NCBI RefSeq assembly: GCF_901709675.1
Contig: NC_051098.1
Span: forward strand, 2,780,500 to 2,844,499
Length of the DNA stretch: 64,000 nt
Direction of reading: 5' to 3'
Origin: Syngnathus acus
Taxonomy: Eukaryota > Chordata > Actinopteri > Syngnathiformes > Syngnathidae
Position 1 is the stretch's first letter; each line of letters opens with the position of its first letter. Below, one piece after another: positions 20,640 to 29,548 of this stretch. The notes below the pieces were generated by a model that did not search any database, had not been told where the DNA came from, and saw only the letters and a list, made by a program, of their open reading frames with translations. Both the position numbers and the translations under genes were made by a program.

Positions 20640-21603
20640 CAAAATAAATAATTTAGGGCCTAAAACTGACCCTTGTGGAACACCACAAGCTATGTCCAAA
20701 TATCCAGAGCAGTGATTACCCAACTTTACATACTTTTGCCGTTCTCGCAGATAATCCTTTATCCAGTCTAATACTAATCCCCTTATCCCCTATTTTTCTA
20801 ATTTATTGAATAGTATATTATGATTAATTGTGTCAAAAGCTTTTTTGAGGTCAATGAAAACTCCTACTGCATGTCATTTGTTGTCTATTGCATCTGTGAT
20901 TTCCTTGATTGATTCCATTAATGCCTGTGCTGTTGATCTGTTTACTCTAAAACCATATTGGTTCTCTGCAAATAATTTATGTTTTTCCAAAAATCCATCC
21001 ATTCTACTGTTAAAAAGCTTTTCCAATATTTTTGAGGGTTGTGGCAATATTGAGATAGGTCTGTAAAAAAAAAAATAAAATAAAAAATTAGTAGTTTTTT
21101 TAGTAGTTTGTAAAGTTGTGTTTGCTCCCAGTTTTATAAAGAGGAATGACCTTAGCAATTTTCATCTTCTTTGGGAATGTACCAGTTAAAAATGACAAGT
21201 TACAGATGTACACAAGTGGCTTTGAAATCCCCTCAATGATTTGCTTATCTAACGTCATATCAATCCCATTGCAGTCGGTAGATGTTTTATTTTTGCATTG
21301 TTTTACAATGTTAATGATTTCATTTTCATCAACTGCCTTCAAAAACATTGAGTGAGGATTCCGTTCTATTAATTTATCTCTGTTGCCTACATCTGGCGCT
21401 GGAATCGGTATGTTTTTTGCTATTTGAGGCCCAACATTTACAAAGAACTGATTAAAACTGTTTGCCACTTCTTCCATATTATAATTTTCAGTATCATTTA
21501 TAACAAAATATTTAGGTAATTTGTGTTGTTCGGTACCTTCTCTAATAATGTGGTTTAGGAGAGTCCATATCCCCTTAATATTATTTTTGTTATCCTCTAA
21601 CAA
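20640..21603 (-). pseudogene. LINE ORF2 5' part: linker and early reverse transcriptase (segment 1)
   Basis: Two minus-strand frames overlap. The upstream one (21100-21603, 167 codons) has the region between endonuclease and reverse transcriptase, with VANSFNQFFVNVG and a KVIPLYKTG box near its end. The next (20874-21158) carries YRPISILPQPSKILEKL and QYGFRVNRST, reverse transcriptase domains 1-2. An A/T-rich insert at about 21062-21095 separates them and changes frame. GVPQGSVLGPKLFIL follows at about 20646-20690. The endonuclease is missing, so the element is 5'-truncated at about 21603. Confidence 0.92.
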
Positions 21604-22189
21604 CGAATCAGTGACGTAACTTCCCGTTCACGAACGAGTCGTGAATTACATTTCCCGTTCACCAACAAACTAATCTGTGAGTGAACGAATCAGTGAGTGA
21701 GGGATTCGCATTTCCAGTTCATTGCGAGAACGGATCAGTGAGGGAACGAATCCTGACTTTCTCGTTCGCGACGAGTCAATGGGTGAACTGCCTTCCCGTG
21801 CATCAACGGATCAGTGAGTGGACGGAGAGCCCGGACATCCTGCGGAGGAAGCTCATTTCGGCCCCTTGTATCCTGTTTTTTCCCAACCTTTTATACAAAC
21901 ACATTTGATATAATAACACCATCAACTACAAGCTAACAAATACAAAATTAAAACATCAATGTCGGCATAAAGTGTGTCGGCTGGCAATGGCATAGCGGCA
22001 ATGCTGTCTGTCACTCACTCGTGAATCTTCGCGAACGACCAATCAGCAGCGCCAGCAAGCGTTAGATGGAGGAGGGACTTTACGAGTTAGTGACGTAATT
22101 TCCCGTTCACGAACGAGTCAGTGATGCAACTTCCCGTTCACGACCGGGTGAGAGACTGTTGCCAACGGATCAGTGTGTAAGTTAAGTTA

Positions 22190-22486
22190 AAGTCCCAATG
22201 ATCGTCACACACACATCTGGGTGTGGTGAAATTTGCCCTCTGCATTTAACCCATCCCCATGTGATTTTGATCCATCCCCTGGGGGAGAGGGGAGCAGTGA
22301 GCAGCAGCGGTGCCGCGCTCGGGAATCATTTGGTGATCTAACCCCCCAATTCCAACCCTTAATGCTGAGTGCCAAGCAGGGAGGCAATGGGTCTCATTTT
22401 TATAGTCTTTGGTATGACCCGGCCGGGGTTTGGACCCACAACCTTCCAGTCTCAGGGCGGACACTCTACCACTAGGCCACTGAGTT
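22190..22486 (-). mobile_element. tRNA-derived SINE, near full length
   Basis: On the minus strand it begins CTCAGTGGCCTAGTGGTAGA (A box-like) and continues GGTTGTGGGTCCAAACCCC (B box-like), the split promoter of a tRNA gene. It then runs through the body CATACCAAAGACTATAAAAA to CGATCATTGGGACTT. Head-less pieces of the same SINE are at 16355-16590, 52366-52430 and 62059-62296. Confidence 0.85.
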
Positions 22487-22637
22487 GTATTATAGAAAGA
22501 AATGTGTTAATTACCCGAGCCAATTATTATTATATATAAAAAAAAAAATTGGGGGGGGGGGGGGGTTGTGTAGTTGTATTGTTTGATGTGTATGGGTTAT
22601 TTCCACTGGATGGTAAAAAAAAAAAAAAAGCCGGATC

Positions 22638-22669
<32 letters not shown>

Positions 22670-22699
22670 TTAGGGTTAGGGTTAGGGTTAGGGTTAGGG
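22670..22699 (+). repeat. Interstitial telomere-like tract (TTAGGG)5 between G-runs
   Basis: Five perfect TTAGGG units are preceded by (GT)7 and a 17-base G-run and followed by further G (11 in total in the last run). It is a short interstitial telomeric sequence with strong G-quadruplex potential. The duplicate is at 33676-33705. Confidence 0.95.
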
Positions 22700-22947
22700 G
22701 GGGGGGGATTAATTGAACGATTCGTTTGAACGAATCTTCTGAGTGAACTGATTCTAAAGATTCAGTTCACCTAAAAGAACTGGAATGCACATCACTAGGG
22801 TCCTCAATCCCCGTACGCGACTTGTCATTGGTTTATCAGCTAGAGGTGTCCAACGATATGCATGAGAAAACATTTCATTAAAATGTAAGATTGTGAAAAA
22901 GGATGCCCAAAAATTAGCTCCCAACAAATTATTTTTGACTTAATATG

Positions 22948-23765
22948 ATTGCTTGCTTGATTGCTTGATTGATTGATTGCTTGATTGATTGATTGCTTGA
23001 TTGAACATTTATTGATCCCTGGGGGTGGGGAAATTCAGGCCCCAGCAGTATCCACACCACATAGCGGGTATACAAAAGACACACAGATGGCATGAGCGCA
23101 ACTCAATAGGCTCTCACAAGGCTGCCACACAACGGCGCCACAAAGAAAGCCAGAAAGTGCGAAAGATAAAAGCCAGCAAAGCAAAGCAAAGCAAAAAGAT
23201 AAAGGAAAAAAAGTCACAGCGGCCAACCAACACCCCTGAATATCAGAGAACACCCCAAAACACACAAAATAGCCTCCACGGGGTCCATAGACATGTGTAG
23301 GGCAGTCCAGTTCAACGGTGCCCAATGGACCGTGGTCGTGAATCGGTGAAAACATCACAAAGCAGGCAAACGTGTGAGCAGCGTCCTGGGCACCCAGTCG
23401 GGGCAAGTGCAGATGGTCACCACGGGCCTAGCACGGCGAAGGTCGTTGGTTCCGACGAGCACGAGGGAGCGGACTCCCCACACGGGTCGCGGCTGCTAGG
23501 CCAAGGCGAGGGACCCGGTCAGCACCGGCCGGATAAGCAGGAAGCCGTCGTAGAGTAACGCCGGTCTCGACCGATGTGCGCAGCTATCCCGGTCCCAGGG
23601 GGGGGAAAAAATCCGATCCAAAGCGATACCGAGGTGCGGTAGAAGGCACCAGCATCGCCGAATGGACAAAAAGACAGAAAGAAAAAGGAGAAAAGAAGGA
23701 AATAAAGAGAAAAAGAGAGAACACTGCTGGGAGGCTGCCACTCACGTCGGCGCCATACCAAAAAA
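22948..23765 (-). mobile_element. LINE-like retroposon with GATT tail (uninterrupted copy)
   Basis: This is the reverse-orientation counterpart of 9096-10712 without the nested hAT. The tail of TTGATTGATTGC units at 22948-22998 precedes TTATTGATCCCTGGGGG, the 3' end. The 5' end lies near GGCGCCATACCAAAA at 23750-23765. No reverse transcriptase. It supplies the empty site for hAT element C. Confidence 0.75.
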
Positions 23766-23869
23766 CCCCCCCCCAAAAAACTAGATATCACACACAAAGA
23801 ATCGTGTACTCCCTCGATTCAGATCAATCAAGTTCACTTTAATTGCCTTCGGCCCGCCATCTACTGAGG

Positions 23870-24535
23870 TCCACTTAAATTTTGGAAAGTACATCAGGAC
23901 TTTTAAAAATATTTTATGAATTTCAGCGACGGCTCTGTCACAATAATGCGACCAGCGCGGTGCAGTTGTGCATTCGGCGGTGCGCCGCAGTTGCGCGATC
24001 GGACAATAATGCGCAAATGAAAAAATGCTTAAAATAGGCGGGTTTTTTGCTCGGAACGGAATAATCTTTCCCCATTATTTGGAATGGAAAAACATGATTC
24101 GGAATTCGAACGATTCACTTCTCGAACAGCCTTCTGGAACGGATTGTGGTCAAAAACCGAGGCTCCACTGTATATATTTATATTGTAACCTAGTACAGTG
24201 GAGCCTCGGTTTTCAAACAGTCTGTTCCAGAAGGGTGTTCGAGAAGTGAAATGTTCGAATTCTGAATCATATTTTCACATTACAAATAATGGAAAAAAAA
24301 AAATCCGTTCCATGCCAAACCCCCCCCCGCCTTTTTTAAGCATTTTTTCATTTGCGAATTTTTCTCCAATCGTGCAACTGCAGCGCACCACCGAACGCGC
24401 AACCGTAGCGCGTCGCCGACCGCGCAACTGCACCGTGCTGGTCGCATTATTGTGACAGAGTCGTCGCTGAGATTTAGAAAATATTTTTAAAGTCCTGATG
24501 TACTTTCCAAAATTTAAGTGGACATCAGTGCGCAG
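23870..24535. repeat. Large foldback (inverted repeat), arms about 320 bp
   Basis: GTCCACTTAAATTTTGGAAA at 23871 returns as its complement TTTCCAAAATTTAAGTGGAC at 24507. The arms carry matching landmarks: CTGTCACAATAATGCGACCA versus TGGTCGCATTATTGTGACAG, and ACCGAGGCTCCACTGTA versus TACAGTGGAGCCTCGGT. The centre is the AT-rich TATATTTATATTGTAACC near 24170-24190. The inner ends TACAGTGGAGCCTCGGTTTTC resemble termini of known fish mariner-like MITEs (from memory), suggesting two elements joined back to back. Confidence 0.85.
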
Positions 24536-24604
24536 GGAGCTTAATTTTGTCCAATCGTGCAACTGCGGCGCAACGCCGAACGCGCAACCGTTGCGCGCCG
24601 CCGA

Positions 24605-24990
24605 CCGCGCAACCTCAATGTTGAATAGACGTCTAGATGTTCAAATGATAGCTATTAGCGCGGTTAGCGTTGATCGCGCTAATAGCTATTAGCCATCATT
24701 CGAACGTCTACTCAATAAACGTCTAAAAAAAACTTTCATATATAGACGTCTCATAGACGTCTAATAGACGTCGGTCCCGTAGACGGCTAAAAATCCTTCA
24801 AATGTAGACGTCTAAGAGACGTTTAATAGATGTCTATCCCGTAGACGTCTAAAAAACTTTCACATATAGGCGTCTAATAGACGTCTAATAGACGTCTATG
24901 CCGTAGACGTCTACGGCATAGACGTCTATTTTAATTTCACTTTTAGACCTTTTTTAGACGTGTTTTAGCCGAGACGTCTGGGTAGCATAT
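24605..24990. repeat. AGACGTCT-rich palindromic repeat
   Basis: The 8-bp palindrome AGACGTCT and close variants occur more than fifteen times, often as TAATAGACGTCTAATAGACG. There is also a stem GATAGCTATTAGCGCG ... CGCGCTAATAGCTATTAGC and a perfect inverted repeat ATAGACGTCTATGCCGTAGA around 24880-24930. A second copy, interrupted by a hAT, is at 49055-49560. It is probably a transposon with subterminal repeats; class not assigned. Confidence 0.8.
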
Positions 24991-25344
24991 ATGCAAAATG
25001 CTCGCAGGGTGCTTAGTGGCGAACGATACAATTGCATGTAGACTTCGTCAGTTACACCGAGTTTGAAACCTATATTGTGTGGCGTCATCCATAGCATTGT
25101 AGTTCTCATTTCTAACCGTTAGATGGCAGACTATGTCCAGTGAATAAAGAGGCTTGCTCCCTGTGACAGCAGCAATCTTTATTTGTAAAAGAACCCAACA
25201 GAACACATTGCGCTTTCATGTAGTGTTTTTCCCCTTTTCATGACATTTACTTTGATATTTTTTCACGTCAATTGCGGAAGGAAACTTTTACCACAGCCAT
25301 CAAGTACCGCCGCTGTTTGGCACGTTTTCAGGGGCGATTGTATC

Positions 25345-25351
25345 TATAAAA
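25345..25351 (+). promoter_or_regulatory. TATA-like box of the 5S-like gene
   Basis: TATAAAA lies 26-32 bases upstream of the first base of the 5S-like sequence, the position of the TATA-like element in many vertebrate 5S genes. A T5 run (25495-25499) directly after the gene would serve as a Pol III terminator. Confidence 0.55.
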
Positions 25352-25376
25352 GGCAAATGTTTTTGAGTCATTCATG

Positions 25377-25494
25377 GCTAACGGCCATACTACCCTGAGA
25401 ACACCCGATCTCGTCCAATCTCTGAAGCTAAGCAGGGTCGGGCCTGGTTAGTACTTGGATGCGAGACAGCCTGGGAATACCAGGTGTTGCAAGC
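25377..25494 (+). pseudogene. 5S rRNA-like gene, diverged
   Basis: The 118-nt sequence from GCTAACGGCCATAC to AAGC is collinear with vertebrate 5S rRNA. It retains GAAGCTAAGCAGGGTCGGGC and CTGGTTAGTACTTGGATG (the A box and intermediate element). Relative to the consensus as I remember it there are about ten substitutions, including GCGAGACAGCC for GGGAGACCGCC in box C and two mismatches in the terminal stem (GCTAAC against TTGCAAGC). TATA-like box and T-run terminator are present. It is most likely a decayed 5S gene; a divergent expressed variant is possible. Confidence 0.75.
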
Positions 25495-25795
25495 TTTTTG
25501 TTTTCTTTTTGCACTTCAATCGTTAAAGCAAATTTTTACAACACCCATCACGTATGGCATTCGGAAACTGCAAGCCTAATTTTAACTCCCGACATTGAAA
25601 CTGCAACCCGAGTTTGAAACCTATCCACAGCATTGTAGTTCACGTTTTATACCGCTAGAGAACAGACTATGTACAGTGAATAAAGAGCCTCGCTCCCTGT
25701 GAACTCAAAGCAGCAGTCTTTATTTTAAAAGAACCCAACACAACTTCCATGTAGTGTAGCCATGTTTCCATGAAACACCAAAAGTCTTGGAAGAA

Positions 25796-25860
25796 GGCCT
25801 GTTTCGGACTTGGTTGTGACATGGATGGGAGACCGGCAGGGAGTACCAGGTGCTGAAAGC
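25796..25860 (+). pseudogene. 5S rRNA 3' fragment
   Basis: The stretch GGCCTGTTTCGGACTTGG ... GGATGGGAGACCGGCAGG ... TACCAGGTGCTGAAAGC followed by T6 is the 3' half of a 5S gene with a small insertion. Flanking sequence is shared with that of the first 5S-like gene (GAGTTTGAAACCTAT, ACAGTGAATAAAGAG, AAAAGAACCCAACA), at about 540-bp spacing. These are two units of a decayed tandem 5S array. Confidence 0.75.
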
Positions 25861-26092
25861 TTTTTTGTATTATCATTATTATTATTGCAAGTCAAATGTG
25901 AAAGGAAACATGTGTATGCATTTATACGCTTAAATATTCAACGCAATTATCCAATCTAACTACTGCAAATTCACATTAGATTGCTGGTTTGAAATGTACT
26001 TTCATTATTATTATTTTAATAAACTTTTTTATTTTAAAACTTGTCTGGTGTTTGAGTGTTTTATTCCATGTTTTTATTTTTGCGCATGAAAA

Positions 26093-26509
26093 TAAACAAT
26101 CGCGTTTCTCAAACGATCTCCTATAAAATGATCGGAACTGACTAAAGTTCGATCTAACGCATTGGTACTACTTACCTATGTTTCCCTTCCATATCGATCC
26201 GTAGATTTACTCGAAACATTAACAGAGCAGCCTATTTTGACAGGAAATAGCCTCGCGGGTACAACAGCTATTCGGTGACGCCCCCTGACTACAGTTGCCG
26301 TAATGCTGGGAAGCGATGCGACCTTGTAATTTATTAGTCGTACTAAAACGTACTGAAACATTTTGGCAGAGCACTGTGTACAACCAGTATGGATCAACAA
26401 ATTCATCAGTTGATCCATATATAAGGCGCACTGGCCTATAAGGCGCACTGTCGGCTTTTGAGAAAATTTTAGGTTTTTAGGTGCGCCTTTTAGGGCGGAA
26501 AATACGGTA
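26093..26509. mobile_element. MITE family 1, right part only (duplicate)
   Basis: Duplicate of 15088-15504: the last partial 251-bp satellite unit plus the right arm ending ATACGG-TA. The left arm is absent because the duplication starts inside the satellite. Confidence 0.9.
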
Positions 26510-27204
26510 CTGTTTCTGTGTTTTTCTTTTTATTTTTTTTATTGATAGCATTCTGGTCGCCTAAGGCAGAGGGACCGTGTGAGACCTTTCCTGCGTTATA
26601 ACATCTGCCGCAGGTTTTTCACTCACACACTAAGTTTGAGCTGAGTATTGAGGAAAAACCTCATCTTCACTGGAAATTATTGCTATCATTGTTTGTTGTT
26701 TTTGTCATGTATCACCCTACACGATCCCCAACCCGTCCGCTGTCATCTCTGTTTTTTATTGATCTTTTTTATTATCATTTTTATTATTTTTCTTTCTTCA
26801 TTGTATTTTCGTACTTATGTTTGTTTGATCGGGTTGACATAATCATATGATAAAACAGGAGGGATATGTCAGGGTTTTCCAAACTATCTTGATCGTATGA
26901 TTATGTTGGAATGTAACCTGTAATAAATAACCTAGCTTGTCCCATCCTACACAATGTCGTAAAACACCCCCTGCTATGCTTTGACTAAGAGGTCAAGGGC
27001 TTTCTCTTCTCTATCCAGTCCACTGTCACCCCCACCCTGTTTCTCTTAATAAAAATGCTCTTGCAAGAGGCCAGAGTCAGACCTCATTCGATCATCGCTG
27101 TACATACAGCGACGAATGGACTCTCCACCTGCAGGTGTCTAAAAGGGCAAACTGTCTCCCGTGTGGTTCTTGCAAAATAAGTTAGAGTGAGCACCACTCT
27201 AACA
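26510..27204 (+). mobile_element. ERV 3' region and LTR (duplicate)
   Basis: Duplicate of 15505-16199, with polypurine tract at about 26852-26864 and LTR at 26867-27204. It has no 5' partner in copy 2, so this LTR is an orphan created by the duplication and not a second integration. Confidence 0.93.
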
Positions 27205-27225
27205 CCAAGTAGTTGACTTTATGAA

Positions 27226-28474
27226 TACCGTTTTTTTTCATGTATAATGCGCCCCCATGTATAATACGCACCCTAAAAATGGCATGTCAATGCTGGAAAA
27301 AAGCCTGTACCCATGTATAATACGCACCCAAATTTTGACTTTTTTTTTTTTTTTTTAAGTCCCAATGATCGTCACACACGCATCTGGGTGTGGTGAAATT
27401 TGTCCTCTGCATTTGACCCATCCCCGTGTGATTTTGATCCATCCCCTGGGGGAGAGGGGAGCAGTGAGCAGCAGCGGCGCCGCGCTCGGGAATCATTTGG
27501 TGATCTAACCCCCCAATTCCAACCCTTAATGCTGAGTGCCAAGCAGGGAGGCAATGGGTCCCATTTTTATAGTCTTTGGTATGGTCTTAACTAGGCTGGA
27601 TGTATTTTTTTTGTTGGCGTTGATTTCTCCGACTGCCCATAAAGGCACCACCTTTAGGTTAGGTTAAAATGAAAAGAGAGGAAAGTGACGTGCGGACATG
27701 TGAAAAAGGCGGCTCTGTATGGGAGAGACGTTGAAGAGGAATAAAAACACCCTTGGAAACCAAAACTTGCCCCTCGTCGTGACTCGGAGCCGCAACAAAT
27801 GTTTCGGATTTGTGTAGGGTACATTGTGACAGCAAACGAGCAGGTGATCGAGCAAGCGTCTGATACGAGAGCATTGCGTTCGTATGGAGCGTGTTTGAAG
27901 TGAACAGCAGAGACGAAAGGAACAAGGCAAAGTGTTGTGAAATAAAATATTACCTGTAATACGTATTTTGTTATTTGCTGATTGTATGTATTAAACTATC
28001 ACATTCATTGTCAGTCAAGAAGAGAAGAGGACGATTCGCATCGGATCCATAGTGCGCATGCGCAGTGATACTGCCTCCGGATGACGTCCAGTCCGCGATG
28101 GAGATTAAAAAACAAACAATATTTGACAATAACACAGGTTTCTGTTCCTGTCTTTGGTAATGTCCCCCTGTCTTTTTGTTCCACGTCTGTCGGTCAGTCC
28201 TGTTGTTGGTTTTGTTAGAGTTATGTTAGTTTACCAAGTCTGTGTTTTGAGTTCCTCCAATGAACCCTGGTTCAAGCTGCACTTGGTCGCCCTCTTCCTT
28301 TCCACACTCCATCCGTGACAAGATTTTCTTCAAAAATTGTTGTACTATGATTTTCTTCAAAAAAAAAAAAAAAAAAGAATTTAAAAAAAATTGTACCCAT
28401 GTATAATGCGCACCCCGGATTTTAGGACAATAAATTAGTTAAATTTTGCGCATTATACATGGGAAAAAACGGTA
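27226..28474. mobile_element. MITE family 3 (duplicate)
   Basis: Duplicate of 16221-17469, including the SINE piece at 27360-27595 and the LTR piece at 28136-28326. Confidence 0.9.
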
Positions 28475-28803
28475 GTCCTTATTGCTCTTTTCTGCAAAAT
28501 GATAAGTGGCTGTAGTGAAGTTTTATAAGTATTCCCCCAAACCTCAGCACAGTAATGCAAATAGGGCAAGACAAGAGAACAATAAAGTGTACGAAGTGAA
28601 TGATAATCCAGTAATTCTTTTGCTTTGTATATGACTGCCATGCTTCTTGAAATTTTAGACTTTACGTTTTTGATGTGTGGCTTCCAACTCAGCCTGTCAT
28701 CTATTATAACCCCAAGAAATTTGTTTTCCTGCACCCTTTCAATTTCAGTCCCATCTATTTCTATTCGTATCTTTATGTTCGCTTTGCCAAATACCATAAA
28801 CAT
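28475..28803 (-). pseudogene. LINE segment 3 (duplicate)
   Basis: Duplicate of 17470-17798, the post-catalytic reverse transcriptase segment with FLGVIIDDRLSW. Identical in translation. Confidence 0.9.
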
Positions 28804-29368
28804 TACCGTAATTTCCGGACTATAAGTCGCGTTTTTTTTCCATAGTTTGGGTGGGGGGGCGACTTATAATATATAGAGCGACTTATATGTGGGTTTTTTT
28901 TTCAAAAATTGTGAAACCGCGATAAACGAACCGCGATGTAGCAAGGGATTACTGAAATTTGAATTTATATATCGTTATATGGGCCTGTGGAATATTTTGA
29001 AGTGCAAGCGCCGTCAGCGGCGCGCACGCATTGTTGACAAAGGACGATCGATGGATTTAATGAATTGGAGTGACACAGATGGTTTTATTAACGTGTTATT
29101 TATGTAATAGTTTTTTGAATAACTCTGAATTTTACGTCAGGGCCGTTCTCAGCTCTTCGTTTGTGTTTGTCACGTTAGCATACCTATCGTTTAGCCTGTT
29201 GTTGCTCGTTCATGACTGTTCTTGGTGTTGGATTTTGTCGAATAAATTGCCCCCCAAAATGCGACTTATACTCCGGAGCGACTTATATATGTTTTTTTTC
29301 ACTTTTTTGGGCATTTTATGGCTGATGCGACTTGTACTCCGGCGACTTATAGTCCGAAAATTACGGTA
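28804..29368. mobile_element. MITE family 2 (duplicate)
   Basis: Duplicate of 17799-18362 with one extra T in a T-run near 28891-28899, the first offset change between the two copies. Confidence 0.9.
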
Positions 29369-29548
29369 CTTACATTTAATGATAATTTGTTGCAGCCGAA
29401 CCACATTTTTATTTTTTTTCATTTCCTCATTCAACACTGATTCGACTTGTTGGATGTTATCACCTGAACAAAAGATATTTGTGTCATCTGCAAAATTGAC
29501 GAGTTTTAGTTCTTTAGAGACTTTGCCCATGTCATTTATATACAAAAT
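29369..29548 (-). pseudogene. LINE segment 2, FADD box (duplicate)
   Basis: Duplicate of 18363-18542, carrying LVNFADDTN. Confidence 0.9.

Larger units (their letters stand above)
21604..22798. repeat. Right half of repeat R (hAT-like AACGAATC repeat) with nested SINE
   Basis: The left part is built from imperfect repeats of CCCGTTCACGAACGAGTCAGTGA. The right end reads GATTCAGTTCACCTAAAAGAACTGGAATGCACATCACTA. A shorter copy is at 41285-41480, and parts recur at 2140-2238 and 37340-37520. The end resembles TAGTGATG-type hAT MITEs, but I could not define the other terminus or a clean target duplication. It contains a SINE (22190-22486), poly-A/poly-G tracts and a telomere-like tract. Confidence 0.6.
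15088..26092. repeat. 11-kb tandem duplication, copy 1
   Basis: From TAAACAATCGCG at 15088 to GAAAA at 26092 the sequence is repeated head to tail at 26093-37099. The coordinate offset is 11,005 up to about 17886, 11,006 up to about 22610 and 11,007 thereafter. The offset changes coincide with a T-run and with A/G-runs. I found no substitution between the copies in the parts compared. Confidence 0.95.

Noticed and set aside
18704-20640. Open frames of 80-223 codons on both strands in the GC-rich interior of the LTR element
   Set aside because: They follow from stop-poor composition and from a 91-bp repeat that rotates the frame. The same peptides appear in several frames and no domain is present.
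26867-27204. A second, independent ERV integration
   Set aside because: The flanks on both sides are also duplicated, so this LTR is a by-product of the 11-kb duplication.
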